Positions 35,486 through 48,545 of a stretch of DNA of 64,000 bases are shown here, in pieces. The position numbers and the translations under genes were made by a program. The notes under the pieces are model-generated. The model had not been told where the DNA came from and searched no databases. It saw nothing but the letters and a program-made list of their open reading frames with translations. Position 1 is the first letter of the stretch. Each line of letters opens with the position of its first letter. Source of the DNA: Gymnogyps californianus (Eukaryota > Chordata > Aves > Accipitriformes > Cathartidae); the NCBI RefSeq assembly GCF_018139145.2, contig NC_059478.1, positions 27,001,001 to 27,065,000 of the forward strand, read 5' to 3'.

Positions 35486-35516
35486 AGATTATAGTTCACC
35501 TGCTGTGAACTAATCT
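35486..35516. repeat. Hairpin with a 2-base bulge
   Basis: AGATTATAGTTCAC (35486-35499) and GTGAACTAATCT (35505-35516) form a 12-bp stem, with two extra bases (TA) in the left arm and the loop CTGCT. No function is known. Confidence 0.6.
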
Positions 35517-37727
35517 CTCGGGGAGAGGGTCAGTTGTTTGGATAGTGTTGCTAATGGAAGGCAAAACCTTTCTCCACGTTCCCTCCTTCAGCGCTCGGTC
35601 TGTTTAGGAGATGAGTTAGTCCTGGGTTATTCATCAACTTAGTTAGGAGCTATCCACCCAAGTTCACAAGTACCTCTAAAGTGCTTTACAATTACAGGAA
35701 ATTATACTTAGGAGCTAATGTTAAAACACAGCTATCTGCTCACTTCTCCATCACGAGAGGCAGAGTGTCAGATTCGTGGCCCGCATTATTTCATTGTGTT
35801 GGAGAAAATACGTGGGAGGAATTTATTCCCTACTGCAACGCTCCTCTTTGTGGACGTGAGCCCCACTAGCGCTGGGGGGACATTTTCCCGGGGGAGGCTG
35901 GGGAGGAGGTGAGGCAGTGTCGCGGGGAGCCTTTCTGATGATTGCACCAGGTCCTTGGCTTGCTGCAGAAGACCACATCAGAGCAGTGCTGTGGGCAGGG
36001 GGCCCTGGCAGCCCGCCTGGCTCACCAGGGTGCAGTGTGACATGTCTCGTTACCAGGGCTCAGCCCCATATCAGGAGAGAGGATGGTGACAGTCCCCCTC
36101 TGGGTCTGCTGTGCTTTCACTCCCTCCAGATCCCTCATCTTCAGCCCTGGGGTCTTTACCCCAGAGGATTTCATGGACAAGTACCTTTTGCTTGTTTCAT
36201 TCATAGCCCTGCTCATGTAGGACTGATGAATATGCAGGATTCAACCGAGAAAGTCCCTGTGTCAGGGCAGGAGGGTCTCTCCATGCCCCATCAGTCCCTC
36301 TGACCCATCTCAAGGTCATGCTCTGGACTCTCCTTGAGGGCCAGATCTGCAGCTCCACTTCTCCTTCGATTTAGGGTAGATTCAGCAGCAGGATATGCTC
36401 CATAGGTTTCTTGCTATTTAGGAATTGTTCTCTGCAGATCACACATCTGCACATGGGGAAATATTGTTTGGTTGGTTTCTTATTTTTGTATCATTTGCAA
36501 TGGGGGCTTTGGAACAAAGTCAATAGATGCACACATGAACGTCAATGACTCACATTTTTGTCTCAGAGACAGACCCTCTGTTTAGACAATGATTTTTAAC
36601 CACACTTTAACCCACATAGTCTTAAGCAAAAGGTAATTTAAAGTATTCTGTATGGTCTTTGTAACTGCTTAGGAGATGGTTTGTACCACCAAATTTTAGT
36701 GAGAGATGTTTGGAAAAAGTATTTGTTCAATGATGACTTGCAAGATGTAGTTAAAATGACAAAAATGTTGAAAAGCAAAATATTTAATACTGTTCCTTTT
36801 AGCCCTGTATTGTTTTACTGCTGGACTCCGCAACACCAGTGTTACTAGCCAAGGGCTCTCAGGAGGGTGATTTGCCAGTATCGGGCCCACCCACCTTCAG
36901 CTGCCCAGCTTTGAGTGTTCAAGATGCCCATCTACAGCAGGGTCCACCCATGTAAGCCTCACAGGCAAAAGCAGGCTCAAAAATCACATCTCCAGATGCT
37001 TCTGCCATCTTCCCTTGTACTCTGACCTACAGAGATACACAGAGATACTTAGTTGTGGACCTATTTTTGTTAGACAAGATACATGTTCCAGAACAATGAA
37101 GCTTTTCCTCTTCCCAGCAAAACCAGCCCATCAGTGGGATTTTGATCATGATGTTATTGTCTTTTCTTTCCAAGTGACCAAAAAGGTATTTTCCATTCAA
37201 ACCCCTTTTATAGGAAAATTTATAACCCTGGGTAATGATAAATCTTTTAGGGATGTATGAAAGATGCATATTTTGCTCTCGTGCAGCCATTGAGTGAGAT
37301 CTGTATTTTATTGCCTTCTGTTTAATCCAGCTTTCTCCTTGGGACACCCAGCTGCAGTGGAACATAGATATTTTGCCATCTGAGGCCATTGGCCTTATGA
37401 TTAAGAGGTCGTTTTTCAATGCTTGCAAGATGATCATCAATTTTATCTCCTGTAATTTCTCTGTCCTTATCTTTACAATGTTTCCGTAATTTGCCTTTGA
37501 CTTAGTAGCTTAAATTTGTCTGTAAATCTGTTCTCCTGGGAGTGTAAGAAAACATATTCTTTAAATCATTCTTATGTGGAGAGACACTTGCAATATTTTT
37601 TATTAATATTATTCATTACTTTTATGACAGTGCAAGCCATGGCTGAGGTACTGAGCAACCACACAGAGATCTGAAGAGAAAGAAAGAAAAAAAAAGAGAT
37701 AAGAGAGAGTGGAGGAGTCATTTCAGC
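35517..37727. other. Gene-free stretch
   Basis: No supported coding sequence. The 128-codon frame at 35917-36303 and the 137-codon frame at 37027-37440 (minus) show no recognisable domain. Confidence 0.5.
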
Positions 37728-37860
37728 TTTCTGTATAGGAAACAGGGAAACTAAGGCACAAATGCCCCAGGTCCCGCAGTGTCTGTGATGCAGCTGGAAA
37801 TCTGAAATTAAACCTGTATCTCCTTTACCAGGCCAGTGCTTTAAATGTCAGCATGCTATT
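37728..37860 (-). mobile_element. MIR-like tRNA-derived SINE
   Basis: Reading left to right, GGAAACAGGGAAACTAAGGC, then CCCAGGTCCCGCAGTG, GATGCAGCTGGAAATCTG, AAACCTGTATCTCC and CCAGTGCTTTAAATGTC match in order the antisense of an amniote MIR-type SINE ('GGGAAACTGAGGCACAG', 'CAAGGTCACACAG', 'GAGCTGGGAATAGAACCC', 'GGTCTCC', 'CAGTGCTCTAACCAC'). The Pol III head is therefore at the right, on the minus strand. The copy is old and dead. Confidence 0.65.
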
Positions 37861-40800
37861 TTTCCCTCCAATGTGACTAAATTTTTAATTTTCACTTCTG
37901 TGAAATCCCTTTTTTACCCTTCAAAATACTTGCTTTTCTTCAGGTTGTCACAGGGACATGAGGATGCTAAAATACCAGAACAAGCAGCAAGTGTTTGTGC
38001 TCTCTATCTCTGTCTGCACTGGGTTTTAGGGAAAAGACAGTAGTAATTCCAATAGCGTAATGCTATTTTTGTGGTTCAGGTACCACTGTCCCTGGAGTCA
38101 TGTACACAAGTGTCCAAAGCTGTTTACTGCGGTGAGTGCTCTGTTAGCACTTCTATGTTAATAAAGAGCTAATCATGATGAGATCCCCATCCTGTGGAAG
38201 CAGGACAAGACTAATCCTGACAGCCCTGAACCCAAAAGAAGTCTTTGCATTGGCCTCAGTGGGGCTTGCTATCAAACTGTTGGAGCACAATGTTAAAATT
38301 AAGGGCTGCTGGACTAGTAAGCAATAACCATTGCTGGGATATGACCATATAAACCCTCCAACAACAGTAAAAGCTGTCCTTAAGCAACAACAAACCCCCT
38401 TTAATTTCTTCAACTGTCTCTAGATGGCACTATGGCAGTAGAAGTTTCACAAGGAGAAATTCGAAGGGAATGAGCCAGGAGCCAGGAGGCTGCCGGCTCC
38501 TGCCCTCTGCTACGATGTTCCTGGGCTGTAGGGGAAAGAGATCGTATGATTTTTTTTTGAGTGCTTCGCAAGACGTCAATCAAAACAAGTCAACTTATTT
38601 CTTTCTCAGGCGTTAAAACTAGTTTTATGATCCGGAGGAGATTCATTTCTTACAGCATCTCTGTGTCTTTCATAGGTGGGAGTAGGGCAGAGGTGAATCC
38701 GTTTCACCTTCATCATCCTTTAGAAATTTTCCATAAGCTATTCCTCACAGCGAAGGATTCATTTTTGTATACTTCCCACCTTACATCAGGTTTTCGGGTG
38801 TTATTTTTCTGCTGGTATCAGGTGCTTCTCTGTGACTTTCCCACTTAAACCGTCAAGAGCATGGAGATATCACTGAAGGCTGAATTTCCCACATTAGAAA
38901 TTGGCTTAATTAGAGTCCTGGTAGGACAAAATATTCTTCTTCAAGACAAAAAGATTGGTGACAAATCATGCTAATGAAGTATTTAAAAACCTAAGAGAGA
39001 CAATATTTAAAGGGCTAACAATAAGAGGATGACAGTGGAACAGGGAGTGTACAAATAGCAGGGTTGTATTGCATTTTCAGTTTACATATTGTTTTATATA
39101 ATTGCAGCATTGTTATTTCATCTATCAGAAAATCACTCGTGCTCCTGCCAGAGCAATTCTAAAGCTCTCTGAGTTCAAGCTAGCCTTATTGTCTTGCTTT
39201 TCAAATGTGGTTTGATTTTTCAGTAGTTAGACTCAAGGGATATTTTCTCCCCGGAACAATGAATTGTTTTACTTCTTTCCTAATAATTAAAAAAAAAAAA
39301 AAAAGGAAGCAATCTTACTTCACGGCTGCTAACTTCAGTACTGGATGAAGCAAGATGCTGAAGCACAGCCCTGTCTTTGGGCAGATGAGCAGACCTGTTG
39401 CAGTGCGTTTGTTGCCTTCGGCCCTTTCACTGCAGAGGAGGAAACGGCATCACGGGCTTAGCAGCTGCAGGGCTCGCCACTGCAGCAGCAGAGCTGGGTT
39501 TAGTTGCAGTGTCCTGTGATGAGCTTTGGGCTGCTGAACTTTTCCCAAGGTATTCTCACAGCCCAGTTTTAGAAGTCTAATTGAGGTATGGCCATCAATG
39601 TCCGCAGGTAGGTGCTTCCAGATAGTGGGCAAAAGCATCCAAATTCAGTGTTTTAAGGTAGAAATGGCTTATCCTCCTTCCTCAGTTTAGATCCTCCCAA
39701 ATTATTTCAATGCCTCCTCTCCCTTGCACTTCAGTGGGAGCTACGGACCTGGATCTATCTGAGGAGCTGCGCCTTTGTCAGGGGAGGGTTGTGCCCATAA
39801 ATTTACTTTCAGCTGAGGCATCAATCTGCCTGAAGAAGTCAACAGCCAAATACTGAAGCTGGCATGAAACACATGACTAGTGGAGCAAAGAAGCAGAAAC
39901 ATTTCTTTGTAGGGAACGCTAATGGAAGATATGAACTCAGTTAAATTCCAGGACTTTTCTTTTCACAAACTTCTTGATTTTAGATCTTAAAAAAGGCATT
40001 TTCTTTCCATAATGAAAAACATGCAATATGCAGCTTCCCTTTCCAGATGTGTCACTTGAATTTCCCGAGGAGAATGCGGTTCTCCGTCCCCCCTTTCAGC
40101 GGTGTTGCACTTCCGACATTCAATTGCCCCTTCAGAGCAATGATGCTTCTGCTACAATGGGTACAGCTGAGGAAAATTAAGAAGACAGCCCCAAACAATT
40201 GCAGAGCATGTGCATAGCATGTGTGGAAGTGGTTGATGCTGTGCGACGTGTGTCCCTGTAAGCCCCCAATCTGTTTCTATCACCGCCCAGCTCTGGGCCC
40301 TGCCATATGTCAGTCCCTAGGAGCCGTGTTGACGAGCTACAGATTGTCCCTATAGCATCTCTTTGTGCACAGGAGTTAAGGTTCGGAGAGTCCTGGAGAG
40401 GTCCTAGAGTGCCCAAATCCTCTGCTTCCCCCCACTTTACATTCATACCCTCCTGCTGCTGCTCCTCAGCCTTTGGAGGCCATCACCCAGGGCAGAGCTC
40501 AGGCCCAGTTAGGGTCTCTGCTGCTCTTCACCCTTGCTATGGCCTCAGTGCACCAATGTTCTCCATGCCTAAAGCTACATGCGTTTTACTCGGCAGAATC
40601 AGTCTGCTAGGAGCCATCATCCAGGTCCTGGGCATCACAAATGCCTAACGCAAAGCAAGAAGGCAGTTGCTCAAAAGATTACGGGGTGGCTTCACTCTCA
40701 GGTCATCTGCAGCAATGCCGCTGAATAGTGCAATGAGAATCACTGGTCTTTAGCTAAACTCTGGGGAGCTGGGACACTGTGCCTTCCTTTCAGCAAAATG

Positions 40801-43800
40801 TGAGGAGAGGTGAACCATGTATCATGCAAAAATTAATTGTGCCTTCTGACTGCTGGTCTTTGGAAAGTGCCTGCACAGTGTGAGTGTTCAGCAGCTGCAG
40901 GCAGCCAGCTGCAATGGAGCCGTTATTATTATTATTATTAGATAACTGCAGCGCTATAAGACAATCTGTTCTTCACTTCTGCTGAGCAGCCACTGTTTGG
41001 AATGTAAGCAGAATGTTATGGCAATCAATACATTAGGGGGCCTTTCCATTAAGTGATGAGTGAAACCAAAGGAGGAAATTATGCTTTGTACTAAAAATCC
41101 ATTTAGCCATTAGATCACAGTATCGAAAGCATAAAGGAAGGGTTATTTTAGCTTTCAGCTGGCCAGAAAATGCCAGTTGGAAGACAACAGGAGGCTCCCT
41201 TTCACAATGTAAGAGCCCTTTCTTCCCTGGATGAAGGGAGCATTTCTGGCTGTGGCCTCCTGCTGCTTGTATGTGTTTCATTCTTCTTATTCTGGACTGA
41301 AATGCTCCTGTCAAAAGGTGGAAAACAAATCTAATTGCACATGACATAAATAAAGTCTTGCTGTATATCAGCGCAGTATTTATCTGGAATAATTTTGGAG
41401 TTATTATTTTGTCGCTTTTGCTGTAGCCTAAAGCAATTTCCTTGCAACAGCCAAGTCCCATCCTTGCACAAAGCACACCATTGATAGGGAAAATTAATAT
41501 CATACCAATCACTGATAGTCAAAAGGATAAATAACATGTCACAGGCCATGGTACAGATCACGTCTGGGTCTGACCTGCTCCAGCCCCGGTGCTAGACCCG
41601 AGCACGTGGGAATGCAGACACTGATATCTGCTGTCTGAGTGCTGCTGCAGTTTGCACTATTATAGCACAAGTGAAAAATGAGAGATGCAGAGGTTAAAGG
41701 CTGCCTGCAGGGCAGCGCACTGGGGATTCAACCTTATTACCTGGGCTGGGGATCCATGTGCTTTGCTGTCCCCGTCAGCTCCCACCACTCACTTTGTGCC
41801 TCAAGGATCCAAATTACCTGGCAGCCCCTGGGGCAACACCTCTCCGGCTCCTGTGCCATAGCCCCCACCCAGCAGCAGTTCTTGACCTGCCTTTGAGCAA
41901 CACATGCTTAAAAAGCAGCACTTAGGCTGGAATCAGGCTTGAGGAACGCTGTGGTTTTGGGGTGGAGAATCATCAATTTTTTATTATTTTTGTAAAGGAC
42001 AATGGGTGTTTGGTATAGCTCTTCGCACAATCTTTGGCTCTGGACTTAGCATGAATTCCTCTCCAAGCCACCCACCTACGCAAATCTCTGATGCCAGAAT
42101 GCATTTATGTGAGGATATTTAGTCTACAGGACAGAGCTGCACAGTGTAAGCCTTAATCTAGAAGCAGGGTGATTTAACTGAGGACTAATTAAATTTCTTT
42201 TGGAGTTGCAATACCTGACAGCAATTATGGACCCAGTGTAAGACTTCCAAGCAAAAGCTTTCAGTGATGTGGAAATATTTCCCAGTATGTTTTTGAAATT
42301 GCGCCGTTCCTGAAGGCTGTGTTGTTTGTGTGAGGTTTTCTTCACTTGCTCATCTTGTAACAGAGCACTGGATGCCTAGCTCATGAGTCTGCCCTGAAAA
42401 ATCTGAGAGCTGATCGGTGCCAGCATGAAGATTTCAACAGGGGCTGAGATGACTCACATCAGAGTCTTCTCTCAAGCTCTCTTAGTCACTAATGTGTTTC
42501 CTAACATAAAGATATTACATGTTTAGTATTCAATACATACTGGCACCGCGGGTTCTTGGTTTAAACTGTAACCATTTATACTCAGCATATTGTACTGTCT
42601 GCTTTGTTGCCCCCAGTGTCCTTCAGGTGAAAGAAGGGACCATCTATTGCTCTCTGGGGAGCTGGTCCACAGGGTAGGAGCGGAACAGCAGGTCCCCATA
42701 CACCTAATCTCATGTGCCTGAGGTACCCCCAGCCCCCTGAACTCAGCAGGAGGGACCCACCAAGACCGGTGGTCCTCACCTCCACCACACTCTTCCAAGT
42801 TTGCTGCCCATCATGTCAGGAGCTCATCCTGTTTCACACACTCATGAGAGTGCTCCTTCTCCACAGCAGCGTCGCTAGGACTAATTGAGTAATGATGTTG
42901 CTGGAGTGTGTTTCTCTTCCCCCAAACCAACTAAACAATCATTGCTTTTCATTGCCACAGTCTGGAACCACCACCACATCCCTCCACTGACTGTGGTTTT
43001 GGCAGTTGAGAGACTTTTCGTTTGTTTTTAAACATAGCACCTCCTTTTTTTCCTCCTACCTCTCTTCCATTGCCGTGTTCTAGCTGCCAGAATCAATGAG
43101 TTAATTCAAGGGCAGCCATTTAATTGAGAGAGCTGTTTGCAAGGTGAAGCTTTCAGTCATCATTCATGGAAAGGGAAGGATTCCCATGGCAGTGAAACAG
43201 AAAAACTTGGGGTCTGGCAGACTGATGATGTAGCTCCAGACAGGAATCTGTTTGTTTGTTTGTTTTTAATAAAATCCCTTCCCTCCTCCTTGCATGTATC
43301 AGTAAGACCATAATCAGGTTTTGCAGCAAAACATTTCCGTCATTTTTTTGTCAGAATTTCGGGTGCAGCTCCAGTGTCACAGAGCATCTGTGCGACCTGC
43401 TCCCTCACAACTGTCTGAACAAGTTGGGCATCCTCTGTGCTTTGTAAGATTTCCAGACCTCCAAGCCTACTCTGTATGATTTTTGCACTCTCTCAGCCTG
43501 TCCCAACTGGCATCAGAAAGTTTTCCCAGGGGCAGCAGGTAGCATGAAACAGTTGAGCTGTGTCTGGTCATGCTTCAACTCCACCTACCCCACAAAGAGT
43601 CTAACCCACACTGGTTTTGCAAAAGACCCAGCTTTTTAAAGGAATCTTTTACTAATGAGTTCATTCACCTCAATAGAAACTACTCCGCAGAGCTGGGCAC
43701 TAGCTTTTATCTGTCCTTTGAGCCCACCAGCAAAGCACACAATCACTCCCAAAGCAAACACATTCCAGCGTGGCTACCAGCAGATGAAATAGCAGACTCT

Positions 43801-44652
43801 GTTGGCATGGATGAGGTTATTGCTTGAGAAAAAATTGCAGGATTGGACCCCTAAGGAGTGAAAGCTGAGTAGAAGACGGAGCTGACAGGATGTTATGTGT
43901 ACTCTGCAATTCCACTGTGTCCACTACCCGCTACATGGCCTGCTAACATCTCGCCCTTGTTTTTTTATGAAACTATCCGTATGTTTTCAGCTCAGAAATA
44001 GATTTCTTTTGAAGTTTAAAAGCAGTTATGTCATAGCTGAAACAGCTGTTCAACAACCACCCAAGCAAGAGGCAGTTCACTGTGCTGCCTTTTCAGTGCT
44101 GAGCTGGCTTTGTGCATCTGCGTGTCCCAGCACAGAAGAGAAGCATGAGGAAGCATGACTGGATGAAACAGTACTTCAGAGAATGCCTGTGGACGGGTTT
44201 AAGCTCCACAACAGGTCACTGTCTGAAAGCTGGTGCATAGTGGACATTGCCTGTCTGTGCCGCCCTGTGGTCAGTGGAGACAGACCAGACGTGGGCTCTC
44301 CCCCACTGCTTAGAGGCCTCTTTCAAGGTGGGAAGAGCTGGCGCATTTGACCATTCCACGGATTTCAGAACATTGTTTCAACACAAGCGTGCAACCCTCA
44401 AACCTCTGCATTCAGGGAATTTAGGATGAGGTTTCTGCTATTTCCCCACCACTGCTGGCCCAGGGCTCTTGCCTTGCTAGTGTTAGCCATGGCATGGGCT
44501 GAGCAACCCTAATGAGGACACCAGGATAGTGTGGCCATCCATAGCCCTTCACACGGCTCCCCAGAAAGCTCAGTCCCAAAGCACAGAGACCTCAGAGTAG
44601 AACAAGACCCTTATAGAGATCTTCTACAGCTTGTAGATCCCCATTGCAACTC
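37861..44652. other. Gene-free stretch
   Basis: Long single-copy interval with no gene. Visible structure is limited to an A run at about 39290-39304, (TTA)6 at 40923-40940 and (TGTT)n at 43249-43265. The 159-codon minus frame at 41033-41512 has no domain and overlaps another frame on the same strand. Confidence 0.5.
40923..40940 (+). repeat. (TTA)6 microsatellite
   Basis: Six perfect TTA units. Confidence 0.85.
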
Positions 44653-44657
44653 ACCAC

Positions 44658-45299
44658 TGTCGTGGTTTAACCCCAGCCAGCAACTAAGCACCACGCAGCC
44701 GCTTCCCCCTTCCCCCTCCCAGTGGGGTGAGGACGAGGAAAGAGGGGAAAAAAAAAAAAAAAAGTAAAACTTGTGGGTTGAGATAAGAACAGTTTAATAA
44801 CTAAAGTAAAATATAATACTAACAATAGTAATAATGAAATATAATAATAATAATAGTAATGAAAAGGAATATAACAAAAAAGGAGGGGGAGGAAGGGAAA
44901 AAAACCCCAAACAAACAAACAAAAAAAACCCCACCAGTGATGCACAATGCAATTGCTCACCACCCGCTGACCGATGCCCAGTTAGTTCCCGAGCCACGAT
45001 CCGCGCCGCCCGGCCAGCTCCCCCCTGTTTATATACTGGGCATGACGTTCCATGGTATGGAATACCCCTTTGGCTAGTTCGGGTCAGCTGCCCCGGCTCT
45101 GCTCCCTCCCAGCTTCTTGCACACCTGCTTGCTGGCAGAGCATGGGAAACTGAAAAGTCCTTGGCTGAAGATAAGCGCTACTTAGCAACAACTAAAACAT
45201 CAGAGTGTTATCAGCATCATTCTCACACTAAATCCAAAACACAGCACTGTACCAGCTACTAAGAAGAAAATTAACTCTGTCCCAGCCGAAACCAGGACA
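44658..45299 (-). mobile_element. Solo LTR of an avian endogenous retrovirus, copy 3
   Basis: Longest of the three related LTRs (642 bases). It starts TGTCGTGG, ends CCAGGACA and has an exact 5-bp duplication, ACCAC at 44653-44657 and 45300-45304. On the minus strand the TATA motif is TATATAAA (45028-45035) and the poly(A) signal is ATTAAA (44793-44798). The extra length is an A-rich and (AAT)n-rich part at about 44745-44935, which would lie downstream of the transcription start. It retains more CG (CCGCGCCGCCCGG near 45001) than copies 1 and 2, suggesting a younger age. No internal viral genes are present. Confidence 0.9.
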
Positions 45300-45304
45300 A
45301 CCAC

Positions 45305-47987
45305 CCACTGGTGCCACACCAGGCTTCATTTCCTGATGAGAGGCTGGTACCTGGGCTGCCTTTGCACAAGTCAGGCAGTCTTTTTGGTACCTGTAGCACA
45401 TGTTAGCAGCACCTTGTAACTTCACCCAATGTGACGCTCTAAGCGTGACTTCAGACTACTGTTGTGGAAGAAATCATGGCCAAAAGAGAGTACAATTTAT
45501 TGAAATGAAGCTGGAGATGGTGCCTCATTTCTCCTAATAAAGAGAACAGAGGGCTGCAGACATCTTCATCTTCAAACACTGGGTCTTACTCATGAACCCT
45601 GTTTTTCAAAACAAACCACAAGCTGATGACCTCTGGCATGTGGTGTGCGTGCCACAAGATGTGAATAACAGCATAAATACGTTCCTGTCAGCCTGCTTAT
45701 GGCCATTTCTCATAATATCTTGGAACAGCACAGAAGACCACACTGAATATGAAGTTTCCATGATTAACCAATGATCTCCAGTGCTGTGATTATGGTTTAA
45801 CCAAAGATTATTACTTTGTGCAGCCCAGCACTTCAGCATCATCATCATCAAATTATCACATTGCAATGACATTTTGCTCCACACAGTGATTGCATTCAAG
45901 ATGTTTGCCAAGAGAGAGAACTGAGTTGAGGTCTTCAGCAGTCTGAAGTATGGGAGGATTACAAGAACTTTGATTTAGATAGAGCCCATCTATTAGCAAT
46001 TATTCTTAATAACAGGACTTATAAGCTCAGAAGGAAGGAGTACTTAAAAGGCCCTAGTTATAGAGGCCCGTACAAAAGCTAAGCAAAGTGCAATTCCTGG
46101 CCTCAAAACCAGGATGAACAGGGGAATGATGCTGCTAGGAGAGAGGGGAGGTGCAAGTCAACAATGAAACTATAATATCAACAGTGTAAGCAACATTTTC
46201 ATCTAGAGTAGAAATGGTGATTTTTCCATTCACTGACATTTAAACACTTCTGCTGTTTATCAGTGACAGATGTATTATTATTTTGGCACTTAAAAATTAA
46301 AAACAAAATTGAAAATTGGGTTGTTTCATGTAAGGCTATTTATTTTGTACAAAGCCAAACCATGTTGCTTTTTTTCATTCTGAACTTATAGCATGAAAGC
46401 ACATTGTAACTAGAAGTCATTCCAAGCCAAAGTTAAAAACTACACATTTCTGTCTCATAGTGGACCATTCTGAGTTTGCCTGATATATATATTTTTAATA
46501 AAAATGTCAGCCAAGGTTGGGGGCATTCACCGAATGTCTCAGCATCACTCAGTCCTGCAATTCTGACCAAAATATGTTATGTGGACGATGACAGTGGGCT
46601 CTAATTCTAGGAAACGGTAAATTTTGACATGGTCAAGCTCTGGGCAGATCCTGCAGTGGAAGTGTTTTAGGTGGAGATTACAGCTCATTTTGCACCTTGT
46701 CCAATTCCTAGCTTGCCTGGCAAGTTCTGCCATAACACATCGCTGCCACGTCAGAGATATTTTGCATGGTCACAGCAAACAGTGGAGCTGCACAAACATT
46801 GAATACAAAAGTCAGCCATTGTTGAGTTTTGGTTTTGTTTTTTTTTTAAATGATTTTGAAGTTGGTCACCCTTCATAGGAGACAAACTGAAATGCCTTTG
46901 CAAACATTACACATATAACTGCATTCTCAGGGCAGAAGCTGGCTGAGACCAAGCACAACAGCATCTGTTAAAATAGCTGACAACAAGTTGCATAAGCTAG
47001 AAATATTTCTCTAAGGGAAGAGTCAGTCTGGGTGGCACCATTGAAGGAAGCAAGCTTGGGTGACAGCTTTCAGACAGTGCATGGTACATGAACTGAATCC
47101 CACTTTGTATGTTTTTGAGGAGAGAAAATGAGCAGGCAGTGGACTACATGCATTAGCTTCATGCTTTTTAAAGAATTTCATCTCATGTGGTTGGAGAAAC
47201 CCATAATCCTGCAACGCTTGAGTGAACATTGTGACAGGAACCAGTCCCTGGTTGAACCACTTGACTGGTATTACACAGAAAGACCACTCCAGAGCTGAAC
47301 TGTCAGGTCAATCTTGTCTAAGAAAAGATTTTTAAGACATTTATTTTTTGTTCTAATCCTCTAGGTTATTCCTAAGTTTATTCTTTTGGGCAAATTTCAC
47401 ATATTCTGCTTTTATGGAAACAGCTTCTTTAAACACTAAATGAAAATGATGCCCTTTGGAGCTTTTAATTCACTGTCTTTGCAGTAATTCGTGCCAAAAA
47501 AAGGAGGCAGGGGAGCCCTTATAAAGCTCTATTAATTGAAATAAATGAGCCATGCTTCTGAGAACAGTGTACCATAGAGGAAGGGCTGCCTTTTGAATCC
47601 TGCTCTCATAGCTCTCCCTTGTGATTTCAGGCATGTCATAAAATCCACTGTCCACCTCATTTTGCCACCTTATTAAGATGGGGCTGAGGTTGTTCTTTAC
47701 CTGACACCTCCGAGTGTCGTGAAGTCTCAGTGCTTCAGAAGTACTTGGAGGAACTGGAGTTTTATTTTGAAAACCATAGCAAGTGCTAGCCTTTCCCAAA
47801 GAGTGGCATTTATGAGCATACTTTCATTAGTCCCTTAGTTTTTTCTTTTTTGTTTTGAGTCTGGAAAAATGTGTTGAAAATAATTTCACTGGGGCCTCTG
47901 GGAGAAATCCAGTTTCTTGCAGAGTGGGAGCCCTAGGAGGTCGCGGAGTGGCGAGGTCAGCTCCCTGAATCCACCAGACAGCAATGT
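45305..47987. other. Gene-free stretch
   Basis: No gene is called. An (ATC)n run lies near 45837-45850 and a T run near 46839-46848. The minus-strand frames at 45606-45911 and 47470-47799 have no recognisable domains. Confidence 0.5.
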
Positions 47988-48047
47988 AAAGCCCCCCACT
48001 GGCTTTACACTGGACCCAAAGCTCCCCACTGGCTTTAGGTTGGACCC
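47988..48047 (+). repeat. Two-copy 30-base tandem repeat
   Basis: Units at 47988-48017 and 48018-48047 share AAAGC-(C/T)-CCCCACTGGCTTTA and TTGGACCC or CTGGACCC endings, with only a few differences. They lie within a minus-strand frame at 47827-48183 that has no known domain. Confidence 0.8.
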
Positions 48048-48487
48048 AAACACCTGACTTTTTCCCAACTCTTTCATTTGTATGTTCAGGCTCAGAGAAA
48101 GGGGAAGGTGAGAAGGGCACACAGAGAAGTATATGTCTGCTCCCTTCCTCCTCTCCTTCTCCCCAAAGATCATTTCCATCCATCCAACTTTTTTCCCAGA
48201 TATGGTATCATTTGCTTCTGTGACTAATCTCTGGGCAGGAGAGAAAAATTATTTTGAAAGTTCAAGAGAAACATAAGCCAGCACATTTATGAGTGTTTTT
48301 CTCCTCTTCCCTGCCTCTGAATGACTAGAGTTTTATTATTCTTCTTGACTGCATGCTGAGATACGTACTTTCCTTTCAAGCAGAGCCTGTTGCTGGCAGC
48401 AGGCTACAGAGGCTCCAAACCTGGTATACACTTATGTCTGAGTCTTCCATTAACACCAATTCTTTAGCCTTTTTTCCCCTCCCTTAG

Positions 48488-48545
48488 TGTTAATGCTTTT
48501 GGATAAAGATGGTCCAGGAAGGTTGAGGTTTCAAGGAAAGTTAAG
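48488..48545 (+). other. Splice-site-bounded 58-base segment, possible exon
   Basis: A pyrimidine tract (CCTTTTTTCCCCTCCCTTAG, ending 48487) and a near-consensus donor (AAG|GTAAGTAAAG from 48546) bound 58 bases. One of three frames is open across it (LMLLDKDGPGRLRFQGKL). Nothing recognisable is encoded, and strong-looking site pairs arise by chance in 64 kb, so it is at best a candidate non-coding-RNA exon. Confidence 0.2.

Noticed and set aside
44667..44997. Minus-strand frames with Phe/Tyr/Leu-rich translations over LTR copy 3
   Set aside because: They translate the LTR's A/AAT-rich tract, not a viral gene; solo LTRs have no coding region here.
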